Notes under the pieces: generated by a model | Database searches by the model: none | What the model was told of the DNA's origin: nothing | The model's input: only the letters and a program-made list of their open reading frames with translations | Assembly: GCA_007125355.1 (NCBI GenBank) | Contig: SLDG01000217.1 | Coordinates: 1 to 37,892, forward strand | Direction: 5' to 3' | Origin: Balneolales bacterium | Lineage (GTDB): Bacteria > Bacteroidota > Rhodothermia > Balneolales > Cyclonatronaceae | Length of the DNA: 37,892 nucleotides | Program-made: the position numbers and the translations under genes | Shown here: in pieces, positions 8,324-17,487 of the stretch | How the letters are laid out: each line of letters opens with the position of its first letter | Numbering within the stretch: position 1 is the stretch's first letter

Positions 8324-9313
8324 ATGAATGCTTCTGTTGATTATACCTACAGCAATCCAACTATTTCAGAATTAGAAAACAGTTTACTCAAACTGCAGAG
8401 ACCCATTTTTGTGATTGATAGTAAGACCCACACTATTTTATCATCTAACCAAAAAAGAAATAGTTACAGCAGATATGACAACTATTCCGGAAAACAAATT
8501 AAAGATGTGCTATTAAATTATGACACCGAAGACCACCGCGCACCAGTCTTCTACGTTAATACTTGGTATAAGGTTGAAGAGGAATTATTTGAATTTGATG
8601 GAGAAGAATTACTTATAGTTACACTGAATGAATGCGCCGGAATACATAGTCAAGAAAATCTTCAAGGTATAAGATCTATGATAACAATGTTATTGCATCG
8701 TTTTCGCTCACCACTTACAGCTATAGGTGGTTATGCAGACATATTATCTACAAAATCAGATGAATCATCCAGTAAATTATATGCAAATAATATCAAAAAA
8801 GGCACATTTAGTATTTCCACAATTCTCGATGAGTTAGAAGTTCTTCTGCAAGATAATTATAAAGCAGAAAAGGAAGTCATTCGTTTTGAAAACTTCTTAG
8901 AAAAAATCACTCCTGTTTGGAGAGAAAAATCTTTGGCTCAAAGACTAAGATATTCCGCACGGAAAAACGGCATAATTATTGGCAGCAGTGAGTTGCTGAT
9001 TAAAATTCTTACCATACTCATACAAAATGGCTTTGATCATAGTATAGACCCTGATAGTGAAGTAGAAATTTATGTTAAATCACCGTATTGCATTGAGGTA
9101 AGAAGTAAGGGTAAAGCCATTAAAGAAGAAGATTACGAAACTATTTTTAACCCTTTTGTTACAACGCGTGCCGACAAACTTGGTACAGGACTAACGCTAG
9201 CTCGAATTCTGGCTCATAAAATGAACGCGTCAATCCACTTAAAGTCCGGTGAAGAGGGAAATGTTATTTTTTCAATTAACTTAGCTCCACTGGAATTGGC
9301 CTTAGTTAATTAA
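8324..9313 (+). CDS. Histidine-kinase-like sensor protein with atypical H and G1 boxes
   Basis: 329 residues, soluble, no membrane segment. An N-terminal PAS-like region (about 14-105) is followed by a dimerisation helix with LLHRFRSPLTAIGGYADIL (candidate phospho-His 125) and a HATPase domain. That domain has an N box (ILIQNGFDHS, Asn 235), an F box (IFNPFVTT) and a G2 box (GTGLTLA). The usual Glu after the H-box His is Arg, and the G1 box DxGxG reads SKGKA (261-265), so the adenine-contacting Asp is missing. Divergent from the sigma-54-driven flgB operon, it resembles by position the NtrB/FlgS/FleS-class kinases that activate RpoN-dependent flagellar promoters, but no response regulator is in the window. 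It may be a weak or pseudo-kinase. Confidence 0.8.
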   Translation: MNASVDYTYSNPTISELENSLLKLQRPIFVIDSKTHTILSSNQKRNSYSRYDNYSGKQIKDVLLNYDTEDHRAPVFYVNTWYKVEEELFEFDGEELLIVTLNECAGIHSQENLQGIRSMITMLLHRFRSPLTAIGGYADILSTKSDESSSKLYANNIKKGTFSISTILDELEVLLQDNYKAEKEVIRFENFLEKITPVWREKSLAQRLRYSARKNGIIIGSSELLIKILTILIQNGFDHSIDPDSEVEIYVKSPYCIEVRSKGKAIKEEDYETIFNPFVTTRADKLGTGLTLARILAHKMNASIHLKSGEEGNVIFSINLAPLELALVN

Positions 9314-9336
9314 CTCTCAAACAACAATACTTTTAA

Positions 9337-9543
9337 CCCGAATTATTCACGAAAGTATGAAATTTAAAGCATAAACCATCGAATACTAGTGATATAGATA
9401 AATACTTTGTTCACTCAAATTTGGGTATAGTTAAAATGCTGCACACCGAGCCTGCCTGACTGCATCGGCAGGCAGGCGAAGCGATTCCCACGAAGTGAAA
9501 TTTTCCCGAATTACTCTGGGCAGGCTTTGGTGAATAATCTGGG
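9337..9543. mobile_element. MITE-like element, copy A (207 bp, TTAA target duplication)
   Basis: The element is bounded by terminal inverted repeats: CCCGAATTATTCACGAAAG on the left and, read from the right end, CCCAGATTATTCACCAAAG (16 of 19 match). It is flanked by TTAA on both sides (9333-9336 and 9544-9547). A perfect 9-bp hairpin, GCCTGCCTG/CAGGCAGGC, lies at 9450-9477. There is no coding capacity. About the first 165 bp are near 90% identical by eye to the reverse complement of copy B at 27928-28229. It lies between the convergent kinase-like and DUF3987-like genes and may also serve as a bidirectional terminator. Confidence 0.75.
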
Positions 9544-9573
9544 TTAATACAGTAATCAAATCCCTGAAAAAGG

Positions 9574-11154
9574 TTATCTCTCTTTATAGAAAACACCCTT
9601 TTTTAGTTTTTTCAGGATGTTTTTTTCATAGTAATTGGTTAAGTATCGGTTAGCTGTTCTTTTGGGGATATTCATGCGGGAAGCAATACTAAGTGCCTCT
9701 GAAGTACTAAACAATACTGGTAATAAATTATAAAAACGATCATACCTATCCCCTCTCGAATATTCATTCAACATGACCGGCAAGTTTTGATAAATTCTGA
9801 ACGCATGCTTTATATGTGTATCAATCAACCATAAAGCTGCAATAATATCTTCATCTCTGGCCAAAATGTAATTCTCATTACTAATATCTTCCAATTCCTC
9901 TGCTGCACGCAGTAAACGAAATGTAGACACTAGCTTAAGGCAATAAATAGAAGCATTTATTAGCATCTTATTTAAAGATTGTGATACCCCACTTTCGTTT
10001 AGAAGAGCTTTTTTTTCCTTAAACATATCATCTATCATAACCCAATGAGCGTCTTCGAGCTTAACTTGTAGCTTTCTACCAATATTTTTCCTCATCATAT
10101 ACAACCTGAATAACTCAGACGACACCTCTTCAATATCCGCAGAAAGCTCCTCAGACCATTTATCGGGCTTGACAGACTCCCAGTCTGATTTATCATCAAA
10201 CAAATAAAAGAAATAGTTTGTCAAATGTTGTTCGCTATACAGCTCAGCTAACTTCTTTAAGCCATTTAAATCTCCACAAAAAACAGTATTAGCTGATGGT
10301 TTAAGAACTCTGCTTTTATCATTATACTTACTTATCCTGATTGTTTGTTCATTAAAACTATCCTCGATAATATCTGAAAATATAACATTTCCAATTAGCT
10401 TACTGTCTGATATATTACCCACGTTTTGATCAAATATCAGAATCCTGCCATTATTATTGTATAGTGATTCCTGTATTTTTTCATCTCTTGTTGACAATGA
10501 CAGTAACCGAATTTGATTACTACCACTTTCAAGAAGTATCTTATTTCTTATTATTTCAGAAAAATCTAACGCTTTTCTAACATACCTGTTAAACACACCA
10601 TGCGGATTTACCAAATAGCATTTCAAGGAAGTTGAAAATTCACCAATCGCGTGTTGTACATAAATGTCATTTAAATGATAGGATAAAACCGGTAAAGATG
10701 AGATCAGAAATGTGTCTTTTTTCCTATTGCCTGGTATGCTGTTACAGCATTTTTTTAACTTTTCAGGTAAATTTTGGTAGACTACCTCAGGAATTGTAGG
10801 TGTATTTGATATATAATGTGGTGTTTCTGGTTCAAAACCACACTGTATTCTCAGTTCGTTTAGCTCATCTAGTACAGATTTATAATTTGATAACAAAACA
10901 TGAGATGAAAATGATACTCTTTGAGTCCCGACTAGTTCTTGCTGATGTTCCGACAAATCGCCCACTAAATTTAACTCTAAAATTTTCTTCTTAACTTCCC
11001 AAAAAGTTATGTCCTGCAGCGTCTTTTGACTAATTGCGTCAACAGGTAAATCTTCTGCAATTCTCTCTCTGGTATTCTCCCAAATAACACATTCCTGCCT
11101 GGAAAAATAATCAGGTGGTGGGCCTATTTCTAGAATGATCTTTGCTGACTTCAA
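9574..11154 (-). CDS. DUF3987-like protein with lost P-loop and a terminase small-subunit-like N-terminus
   Basis: 526 residues. Residues about 8-112 (GPPPDYFSRQECVIWE ... SNYKSVLDELNELRIQCGFEP) follow the helix pattern of P27-family phage terminase small subunits. From about 120, IPEVVYQNLPEKLKKCC and DTFLISSLPVLSYHLNDIY resemble the start of the Bacteroidota DUF3987 ATPase/primase-like domain. Where that family has a P-loop (PAASGKG type), this one has NPHGVFNRY (183-191), so nucleotide binding by that site is unlikely. The C-terminus (about 480-520) is a helix-turn-helix, ALSIASRMNIPKRTANRYL. The frame begins at TTG directly after an in-frame TAA, with no ATG for over 300 codons, so the 5' end is odd. 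AT content resembles the flagellar block. The family calls are from memory, without a search. Confidence 0.5.
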   Translation of the reverse strand: MKSAKIILEIGPPPDYFSRQECVIWENTRERIAEDLPVDAISQKTLQDITFWEVKKKILELNLVGDLSEHQQELVGTQRVSFSSHVLLSNYKSVLDELNELRIQCGFEPETPHYISNTPTIPEVVYQNLPEKLKKCCNSIPGNRKKDTFLISSLPVLSYHLNDIYVQHAIGEFSTSLKCYLVNPHGVFNRYVRKALDFSEIIRNKILLESGSNQIRLLSLSTRDEKIQESLYNNNGRILIFDQNVGNISDSKLIGNVIFSDIIEDSFNEQTIRISKYNDKSRVLKPSANTVFCGDLNGLKKLAELYSEQHLTNYFFYLFDDKSDWESVKPDKWSEELSADIEEVSSELFRLYMMRKNIGRKLQVKLEDAHWVMIDDMFKEKKALLNESGVSQSLNKMLINASIYCLKLVSTFRLLRAAEELEDISNENYILARDEDIIAALWLIDTHIKHAFRIYQNLPVMLNEYSRGDRYDRFYNLLPVLFSTSEALSIASRMNIPKRTANRYLTNYYEKNILKKLKKGVFYKER

Positions 11155-11398
11155 TTAGTTTTATAAAGATTTTAACAGTAACAGTAAGCAAAAAATACTA
11201 CCGAAAATAATACTATGGTTGTGGTATGATTTATATTCAGCACCATTTTACTCACGATCTAATAAAGTGACATCACAAACAAAATAATAGTATTTACACT
11301 CCACAATTTTTACTATATAAGATTGAGTATAGAAGCTTTTAAAATAACCGTATCATAAAGCTTTCTTCAAATAGAGTATTACTCATTCATACTATTAA
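11155..11398. other. Gene-free AT-rich stretch between the DUF3987-like gene and gltA
   Basis: The stretch is very AT-rich. I see only weak signals: a 7-bp inverted pair, AAGCTTT/AAAGCTT, near 11333-11368 and a possible 24-codon minus-strand reading frame at 11172-11246 with no support. It probably carries the promoter of the DUF3987-like gene, but no clear boxes can be named. Confidence 0.4.
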
Positions 11399-11451
11399 AT
11401 AAACACCTGCCTAAAGATACTATAGATATGATATTCTAAACAGGTGTTTAT
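11399..11451 (-). terminator. Stem-loop downstream of gltA
   Basis: A perfect 11-bp stem, ATAAACACCTG (11399-11409) with CAGGTGTTTAT (11441-11451), encloses a 31-nt AT-rich loop and begins 13 nt after the gltA stop. On the minus strand the stem ends in a T-rich run (TTTATTTAAT). Position and shape fit a terminator, but the long loop is unusual for an intrinsic one. Confidence 0.5.
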
Positions 11452-11463
11452 ATAAATTCCCGC

Positions 11464-12759
11464 TTACCTTTTTTCGAGGGGGATGTAATCTCTGCGGGTT
11501 TCGCCGGTATAGATTTGGCGCGGACGTGTAATTGGTTGCCCCTCGCGGGTCATTTCAATCCAGTTGGCAATCCAGCCGGGCATACGGCCAAGTGCAAACA
11601 TTACGGTGAACATATCGGTCGGGATTTCCATCGCGCGGTAGAGTAATCCTGAGTAATAATCTACATTCGGATAGAGCTTTCTGTCCACAAAATAACTGTC
11701 ATTCAAAGCATGATGCTCAAGCTCACGGGCGATATCAAGCAGCGGGTCATTAACTTTAAGCTCATCGAATACGGCATCTGCTGATTTTTTCAGGATGGTA
11801 GCCCTTGGATCATAATTACGATACACCCTGTGGCCAAATCCCATCAAGCGCTGTCCGGAGTTCTTATCTTTAAAGCGTCCAATCCACTTATCAATATTTT
11901 GTTTTGAGGCGCCGCCATCATCATAAATCCGCTGCAGCATTTCCAACACAGCCTGATTTGCACCGCCGTGTAACGGACCCCAAAGCGCCATAATGCCGGC
12001 CGAAACTGAAGTGTACAGGCTCGCGCGCGAAGACCCCACAACACGTACTGTAGAGGTAGAGCAATTTTGTTCGTGGTCGGCATGCAGAATAAGCAGCTTG
12101 TTCAGCGCATCAACCATCGTATCGCTGATTTCATACTCTTCAGTTGGTTTAGCGAACATCATATACAGAAAGTTCGCGCTGTAATCTAATCTGTTTTGGG
12201 GATACATTGCCGGATGGCCAACACTGTTTTTGTAAGCCCATGCAGCAATAGTGGCACTTTTTGCTATCAATCTCTGCACATGCAAATTCAGAGATTCATC
12301 CTCGCCATCTGTTTCCAGAATATCAGGATAGAACGCCGACAGTGCACAGACCATCGATGCCAATACACCCATTGGGTGCGCATGCTGAGGAAATCCCTCA
12401 TAGAATTTCTTCATATTCTCATGGATGAGCGTATGGTTTGTAACGCCGGTGGTAAATTCGTCAAGCTTGTTTTTATCCGGCAGCTCACCATAAATAATCA
12501 GATATGCCACTTCAAGAAAACTGGCTTTCTCCGCCAATTGCTCAATGGGATATCCTCTGTATTGCAAAATTCCATTTTCGCCTTCCAAATACGTGATACT
12601 GCTTCGTGTCACCGCTGTGTTTTTGAGGCCGTAATCTAAAGTAACATACCCTGTCTGTCCCCGAAGTTTACTAATGTCTAACGCGTGTTCGTTTTCTGAG
12701 CCGACAACAACAGGCAATTCAATAGTTTGATCATTAATTTTTAATTCTGCTTTACTCAT
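11464..12759 (-). CDS. gltA: Citrate synthase (type II)
   Basis: 431 residues, the hexameric type II length. It condenses acetyl-CoA and oxaloacetate in the first step of the TCA cycle. Visible motifs are LQYRGYPIEQLAEKASF, the substrate-binding PLHGGANQAVLEML and the catalytic MGFGHRVYRNYDPRA, followed by the GLLYRAMEIPTDMFTVMFALGRMPGW region that contains conserved oxaloacetate/CoA contacts. The ATG at 12759 has GGAG about 8 nt upstream on the minus strand. It lies downstream of ppdK on the same strand but is separated by 243 nt and an inverted repeat, so it probably has its own promoter. A stem-loop follows the stop. Confidence 0.97.
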   Translation of the reverse strand: MSKAELKINDQTIELPVVVGSENEHALDISKLRGQTGYVTLDYGLKNTAVTRSSITYLEGENGILQYRGYPIEQLAEKASFLEVAYLIIYGELPDKNKLDEFTTGVTNHTLIHENMKKFYEGFPQHAHPMGVLASMVCALSAFYPDILETDGEDESLNLHVQRLIAKSATIAAWAYKNSVGHPAMYPQNRLDYSANFLYMMFAKPTEEYEISDTMVDALNKLLILHADHEQNCSTSTVRVVGSSRASLYTSVSAGIMALWGPLHGGANQAVLEMLQRIYDDGGASKQNIDKWIGRFKDKNSGQRLMGFGHRVYRNYDPRATILKKSADAVFDELKVNDPLLDIARELEHHALNDSYFVDRKLYPNVDYYSGLLYRAMEIPTDMFTVMFALGRMPGWIANWIEMTREGQPITRPRQIYTGETRRDYIPLEKR

Positions 12760-12928
12760 GGATAAACTCCGTTTAATTAATACACTTATTCAATTTGTAT
12801 AGGGTTACAGCTATTTAACTGTTATTCTGAAATTCACTAATATTCTAATATACTACATTTAAAATAGTCATTGTATTGAATTGACAAAAAAACTATTCGT
12901 TTTATTTCAACAGTTTACTATCCTGAAA

Positions 12929-12994
12929 GGCCTGTCAGGTTTTATCGGTCATTTGTAATTATCAGGAATCAATATCTTCGAAACCTGACAGGCC
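12929..12994. repeat. CCTGTCAGG inverted-repeat element between ppdK and gltA
   Basis: A 14-bp left arm GGCCTGTCAGGTTT (12929-12942) pairs perfectly with AAACCTGACAGGCC (12981-12994) around a 38-nt spacer, 9 nt beyond the ppdK stop. The same arm core occurs at 36139-36200 after hemN and, as the 11-bp ACCTGACAGGT, at 32154-32164. Each arm is itself nearly palindromic. This looks like a dispersed intergenic repeat used at gene 3' ends. Confidence 0.6.
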
Positions 12995-13002
12995 TGCACT
13001 GT

Positions 13003-15660
13003 TTACCTTGCTTCTGATTCAGCCTTTTTCTTTAAACTCGCCTGCGCCGCCGCGAGTCTTGCCACGGGCACTCTGAATGGTGAGCAACTCACGTAATCGA
13101 GTCCAAGTTCGTAGAAGAAGGTAACACTGTGTGGTTCTCCACCGTGCTCGCCGCAAATACCGACTTTTAATTCAGGCTTTTGCTTACGGCCGGCTTTGGT
13201 AGCCATTTCAACCAATTGCCCGACTCCCTCTACATCAAGCACCTGGAAGGGATCGTACATCAGAATTCCCTCTTTCAGATACTCCCCGAGAAACTTGCCT
13301 GAATCATCCCGGCTGTAACCGAATGTCATCTGGGTCAAGTCGTTGGTACCAAATGAGAAAAACGCGGCATCCTTGGCAATTTTTCGGGCAACCAATGCAG
13401 CGCGTGGAATTTCTATCATGGTTCCTACGGAATATTCTACACTTTCTACTGCCCGCTCAAAAATTGCCTTTGCAACACGGTCAATCAGAATTTTTTGAAT
13501 GCGAAATTCCTGTGGCGTACCAACCAATGGAATCATTATCTCAGGGATAATGGTAACACCGCGTTTTTTCATTTCTAAGGCGGCTTCCAAAACAGCAGTA
13601 GCCTGCATTTCGGTGATTTCAGGATAGGTGATTCCCAACCGGCATCCCCTGTGGCCAAGCATGGGGTTAAACTCCTGAAGTGTTCTGATTTTCTCCTTCA
13701 AATCATTGAATCTGACTTTCAGTTTCTTGGCTACTTTTTTGATTTCATCAGTTTCATGAGGCAAAAATTCGTGTAATGGCGGGTCGAGCAAACGAATGGT
13801 AACCGGCCGGTCTCGCATCACCTCATAAATTTTAATGAAGTCCTCTTTTTGGTAAGGCAAAAGCTCATCTATAAAGTGTTTTCTTTCTTTTGCACTCGAA
13901 GAGAAAATCATTTTTCTTATGGCCTGAATTCTTTTTTCGCCAAAGAACATGTGTTCTGTACGGCAAAGGCCAATTCCCTCGGCTCCAAATTCAAGGGCTT
14001 TGGCAGCATCTTCAGGGGTGTCTGCATTTGTCCTGATTTTCATATCCCGGTATGAATCTACCCATCCCATAAAGGTAAAGTAGTCTTCATCCAATTCAGG
14101 TTTTATCACAGATCGCTCACCTTTAATTACGGTTCCATGGGTTCCGTCAATGGAAATCCATTCACCCTCGTGTATGGTGATGTTGCCATTTGTGAACATC
14201 TTTTTGTCGTAATCAATTATGATATCGTTACAACCGGCAACGCAGGGTTTTCCCCATCCGCGCGCAACAACCGCAGCATGAGAAGTCATTCCGCCACGTG
14301 AGGTCAAAATCCCTTCGGCAGCAGCCATCCCGCCTACGTCATCCGGACTCGTTTCTATCCTCACTAAAATCACCTTTTCGCCATTTCGCACATCATCTTC
14401 GGCGTCATCGGCGCTGAATACGGCTTTCCCCACAGCCGCTCCCGGAGATGCAGGTAAACCGCTGCCAATTATATCTGCTTCCTGAACCTGATCAATATCA
14501 ATCTGAGGATGTAAAAGCTGATCAAGATGATTTGGTTCCACCATTTTTAGCACAGCATCATACTCGCTGATGATATCTTCCTTAACCATATCTACAGCAA
14601 TTTTTACGGCCGCTTTACCGGTTCTTTTGCCCGAACGCGTTTGCAGAATAAAAAGCTCATCATGTTCTATGGTAAACTCAATATCCTGCATGTTTTTATA
14701 ATGTAATTCCAGCTTTTTACAAAGGCCGTCTAACTCTTCGTATGCTTTTGGCATTATATCATTGAGTTTTTGTATCTCAATGGGCGTTCTTATACCTGCC
14801 ACAACATCTTCACCCTGAGCATTGATGAGAAATTCGCCGTACAATTTATTTTCTCCGTTGGATGGATTTCGGGTAAAACAGACACCGGTCGCGCAATCAT
14901 CCCCCATATTCCCGAAAACCATAGTCTGCACGTTTACAGCTGTACCCAAAAGTCCGGTAATATGATTTATACGACGGTATGTTGCAGCTCTTGGACTATC
15001 CCACGATTCAAAAACAGCATTCACTGCAAGCTCAAGCTGCTCGTAAGGACTATCAGGAAACATATATCCCGTGGCTTTTCTGTACACAGCCTTGTAATTA
15101 TTTACCAATACTTTAAGGTCTTTAGTGGTTAATTCTGTATCATCGGCCACACCTACATCTGATTTCAGTTTTTCCATGGCATGCTCAAATTTCTCATGTG
15201 GTATGTTCATCACCACATCCCCAAACATATCTATAAACCGGCGATAGCAGTCGTAAGCAAAACGCTCATTATCTGTTTTACACGCGAGGCCTTCTACAGT
15301 GGCATCGTTTAAGCCAAGGTTCAGAACAGTATCCATCATACCCGGCATAGATACCGCCGAGCCCGACCGTACGGAAACGAGAAGCAAATTATCGGGATCG
15401 CCAAACCGGGAACCGCTTACAGACTCAAGAAAAGCAACCCCCTCTTTAATTTGAGTATTCAAGTTTTTTGGCCATGCTTTTTGATGGGTCGAATAATAAT
15501 AGCAAGCCTCCGTCGAGATAGTGAATCCCGCCGGCACCGGCAACCCAATACGGCTCATTTCAGCCAAATTTGCGCCTTTACCACCTAATAATTCGCGCAT
15601 ACTGCGGTCACCGTCGGCAGTGCCTTTTCCAAAATTATATACGTACTTACCCTTTTTCAT
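13003..15660 (-). CDS. ppdK: Pyruvate, phosphate dikinase
   Basis: 885 residues from the ATG at 15660 ([13 protein letters not shown]). The frame is open 13 codons further, but GAGGAA sits 5 nt before this ATG. It interconverts pyruvate + ATP + Pi and PEP + AMP + PPi. The N-terminal ATP-grasp domain has [21 protein letters not shown]. The central swivelling domain has the phospho-His motif [18 protein letters not shown], and the C-terminal PEP/pyruvate barrel has [15 protein letters not shown] and [13 protein letters not shown]. All are intact. It is divergent from the nuo operon. With gltA downstream it connects PEP/pyruvate to the TCA cycle, and in a cell with 2-oxoacid:ferredoxin oxidoreductase it could work in either direction. 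Confidence 0.97.
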   Translation of the reverse strand: MKKGKYVYNFGKGTADGDRSMRELLGGKGANLAEMSRIGLPVPAGFTISTEACYYYSTHQKAWPKNLNTQIKEGVAFLESVSGSRFGDPDNLLLVSVRSGSAVSMPGMMDTVLNLGLNDATVEGLACKTDNERFAYDCYRRFIDMFGDVVMNIPHEKFEHAMEKLKSDVGVADDTELTTKDLKVLVNNYKAVYRKATGYMFPDSPYEQLELAVNAVFESWDSPRAATYRRINHITGLLGTAVNVQTMVFGNMGDDCATGVCFTRNPSNGENKLYGEFLINAQGEDVVAGIRTPIEIQKLNDIMPKAYEELDGLCKKLELHYKNMQDIEFTIEHDELFILQTRSGKRTGKAAVKIAVDMVKEDIISEYDAVLKMVEPNHLDQLLHPQIDIDQVQEADIIGSGLPASPGAAVGKAVFSADDAEDDVRNGEKVILVRIETSPDDVGGMAAAEGILTSRGGMTSHAAVVARGWGKPCVAGCNDIIIDYDKKMFTNGNITIHEGEWISIDGTHGTVIKGERSVIKPELDEDYFTFMGWVDSYRDMKIRTNADTPEDAAKALEFGAEGIGLCRTEHMFFGEKRIQAIRKMIFSSSAKERKHFIDELLPYQKEDFIKIYEVMRDRPVTIRLLDPPLHEFLPHETDEIKKVAKKLKVRFNDLKEKIRTLQEFNPMLGHRGCRLGITYPEITEMQATAVLEAALEMKKRGVTIIPEIMIPLVGTPQEFRIQKILIDRVAKAIFERAVESVEYSVGTMIEIPRAALVARKIAKDAAFFSFGTNDLTQMTFGYSRDDSGKFLGEYLKEGILMYDPFQVLDVEGVGQLVEMATKAGRKQKPELKVGICGEHGGEPHSVTFFYELGLDYVSCSPFRVPVARLAAAQASLKKKAESEAR

Positions 15661-15867
15661 AATATTCCTCACCAGATTTTCTTGTTTAGTTATCAGCACG
15701 AAAGAGCTTTAGAGTACTCTGTGTTTATAGAGCTCTGTGCAATTCGTGATGTTCTTCGTGAAATGTCTGTAACAGCAGGATTTATGAACCGGGGAAAATC
15801 AAAATAAATATTAAATAGCCCGTACTCCGGCCATTTTTCCAGACGCTGTTTGTAGGATACAAAAATT

Positions 15868-15897
15868 TTGGATAAATAGGTATAAAACTCGTATTAT
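15868..15897 (+). promoter_or_regulatory. Possible nuo operon promoter
   Basis: TTGGAT (15868-15873) and TATTAT (15892-15897) are 18 nt apart in an AT-rich stretch about 55 nt before nuoA. The fit to a primary-sigma promoter is only moderate, and several AT-rich alternatives overlap. No good TAnnTTTG box was found here. Confidence 0.3.
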
Positions 15898-15915
15898 AAT
15901 TATAAATATTGTTCA

Positions 15916-15933
15916 GAAGGCAACATTGCCTTC
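15916..15933 (+). promoter_or_regulatory. Hairpin in the nuoA leader
   Basis: GAAGGCAA-CA-TTGCCTTC forms a perfect 8-bp stem with a 2-base loop, 17 nt before the nuoA ATG in the predicted leader. On the plus strand it is followed by CAAAAAAT, not T residues, so it is not a terminator for nuo. It may shield or stabilise the mRNA 5' end, or serve as a dyad operator. Confidence 0.4.
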
Positions 15934-15950
15934 CAAAAAATCGGATTAAT

Positions 15951-16415
15951 ATGCTGTCGGACTTTGGAAGTATCCTTCTTTTTATGATTGCCGGGGTGCT
16001 ATTCGTAGCCATTGCGCTTTTTGTTTCTAAATTAGTGCGCCCGCACCGGCCCAATGCAGATAAGCTCTCGACTTATGAATGCGGGGAGGAACCCATCGGA
16101 GATGCCCGGATTCAGTTCAATAACAGGTTTTATATCATTGGCCTCATGTTCCTGATTTTTGAAGTGGAAATTCTGCTTTTATTTCCCTGGGCAATGGTTT
16201 TTCAGGATTTAGGATGGTACGCGTTTTCGGCCATGTTTGTGTTCGTGTTCCTCATTTTCATCGGTTTTATCTATGAACTGGGAAAAGGACATCTAAAATG
16301 GGATTTGCCCTCGCCCGCCGTACCGGAATATGTAGAGGGCGTTGGTGTGGTTGAGAGGGATATCCGGACTGAGGATGATGAATTTGAATCTGACGGAGGC
16401 CTTACTTTTAAATGA
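15951..16415 (+). CDS. nuoA: NADH-quinone oxidoreductase subunit A
   Basis: 154 residues from the ATG at 15951 (MLSDFGSILLFMIAG). The frame is open to 15909, but those codons overlap the leader hairpin. There are three membrane helices (about 5-27, 63-83, 90-112) with the conserved loop motif STYECGEEPIGDARIQFNNRFY, which forms part of the quinone-site neighbourhood. An acidic, non-conserved C-terminal tail of about 35 residues follows, longer than in many NuoA. It is the first gene of an 11-gene complex I operon; nuoB follows after 15 nt. Confidence 0.95.
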   Translation: MLSDFGSILLFMIAGVLFVAIALFVSKLVRPHRPNADKLSTYECGEEPIGDARIQFNNRFYIIGLMFLIFEVEILLLFPWAMVFQDLGWYAFSAMFVFVFLIFIGFIYELGKGHLKWDLPSPAVPEYVEGVGVVERDIRTEDDEFESDGGLTFK

Positions 16416-16430
16416 TTAATCGGATGATAT

Positions 16431-16955
16431 ATGGGTCTGCTGGATAAAAAATATCACGACAGCAACATCATAATTGTAAACCTTGAGAGTGCCCTCAACT
16501 GGGCCAGAAAATCGTCGCTTTGGTACGAGCAATTCGGGCTTGCCTGTTGCGCTATCGAAATGATGGCTACCGCTGCATCCCGGTATGATTTCGACCGGTT
16601 TGGAATTATCCCCCGCTCTTCTCCGCGTCAAGCCGATGTAATGATTGTCGCAGGAACGGTTACCATGAAAATGGCATCCCGTATCCATAAACTTTACGAG
16701 CAGATGTCGGAACCGCGCTATGTCATCAGTATGGGTTCGTGCTCAAATTGCGGCGGCCCGTATTGGGAACACGGTTACCATGTACTAAAAGGGGTTGATA
16801 AAGTAATTCCTGTAGATGTGTACGTTCCGGGTTGTCCGCCTCGCCCCGAAGCACTTCTCGAAGGCTTCCTGAAATTACAGGAGAAAATAATGAATGAAAG
16901 CCTGGTAGAAGAAAAGCCGAAAATTGGTAACACTATCGAAAAAAAAGAAACATAA
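16431..16955 (+). CDS. nuoB: NADH-quinone oxidoreductase subunit B
   Basis: 174 residues. It contains the four Cys that bind cluster N2, the last Fe-S centre before quinone: the tandem pair in LACCAIEMM, one in [12 protein letters not shown] and one in [14 protein letters not shown]. The [27 protein letters not shown] core is canonical. It is peripheral-arm, cytoplasmic and quinone-proximal. A short charged tail ([16 protein letters not shown]) extends past the usual end. nuoC starts 19 nt later. Confidence 0.97.
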   Translation: MGLLDKKYHDSNIIIVNLESALNWARKSSLWYEQFGLACCAIEMMATAASRYDFDRFGIIPRSSPRQADVMIVAGTVTMKMASRIHKLYEQMSEPRYVISMGSCSNCGGPYWEHGYHVLKGVDKVIPVDVYVPGCPPRPEALLEGFLKLQEKIMNESLVEEKPKIGNTIEKKET

Positions 16956-16974
16956 CGCAAGTAGATTGCAGCCT

Positions 16975-17487
16975 ATGGCAAAGTCAACACAGGAAATTTT
17001 TGATTATCTGAAAGCGGCATACCCCGAAGTGGATTTGGTGTTGGAATCTGCCAAACTTGGCGACCCATGGATTACAATCCCTGCTGAACACTGGAAAAAA
17101 ATCGCGAAATTTTTACGGGATGATTCAGACCTGCGCTTCGACACACTAATGTGCCTGAGTGGAATCCATTATCCCGATGAAGTGTTACTTGCCATTGCCT
17201 GCCATCTGCACGCTACCGAAAAAGGCCATACTTTGGCCATAAAGGTGAAAGTGCCGGAAAGCAATCCAAACATCCCATCAGTGGAATCTATCTGGAAAAC
17301 CGCAGACTGGCACGAACGGGAAGCGTACGATATGTTTGGGATTATTTTTGATGGGCATCCCGACCTGCGCCGGATTTTATGTCCTGATGACTGGGAGGGT
17401 TTCCCCCTGCGAAAAGATTACGTGCCGCAGGAAAGCTACATGGGTATTAATACCAAATATACCGAGGTGGAGGCGAGCGATGATTGA
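16975..17487 (+). CDS. nuoC: NADH-quinone oxidoreductase subunit C
   Basis: 170 residues from the ATG at 16975 ([20 protein letters not shown]). A longer frame from a TTG at 16924 would overlap nuoB and is unlikely. The signature [24 protein letters not shown] followed by [12 protein letters not shown] is intact. NuoC scaffolds NuoB/NuoD at the quinone site. It is a separate gene from nuoD, unlike the fused nuoCD of enterics, and overlaps nuoD by 8 nt (ATGATTGA). Confidence 0.95.
   Translation: MAKSTQEIFDYLKAAYPEVDLVLESAKLGDPWITIPAEHWKKIAKFLRDDSDLRFDTLMCLSGIHYPDEVLLAIACHLHATEKGHTLAIKVKVPESNPNIPSVESIWKTADWHEREAYDMFGIIFDGHPDLRRILCPDDWEGFPLRKDYVPQESYMGINTKYTEVEASDD

Noticed and set aside
11172-11246. 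A 24-codon hydrophobic minus-strand peptide upstream of the DUF3987-like gene
   Set aside because: It has only a start codon and a weak GTGAG upstream; an AT-rich stretch yields such frames by chance.
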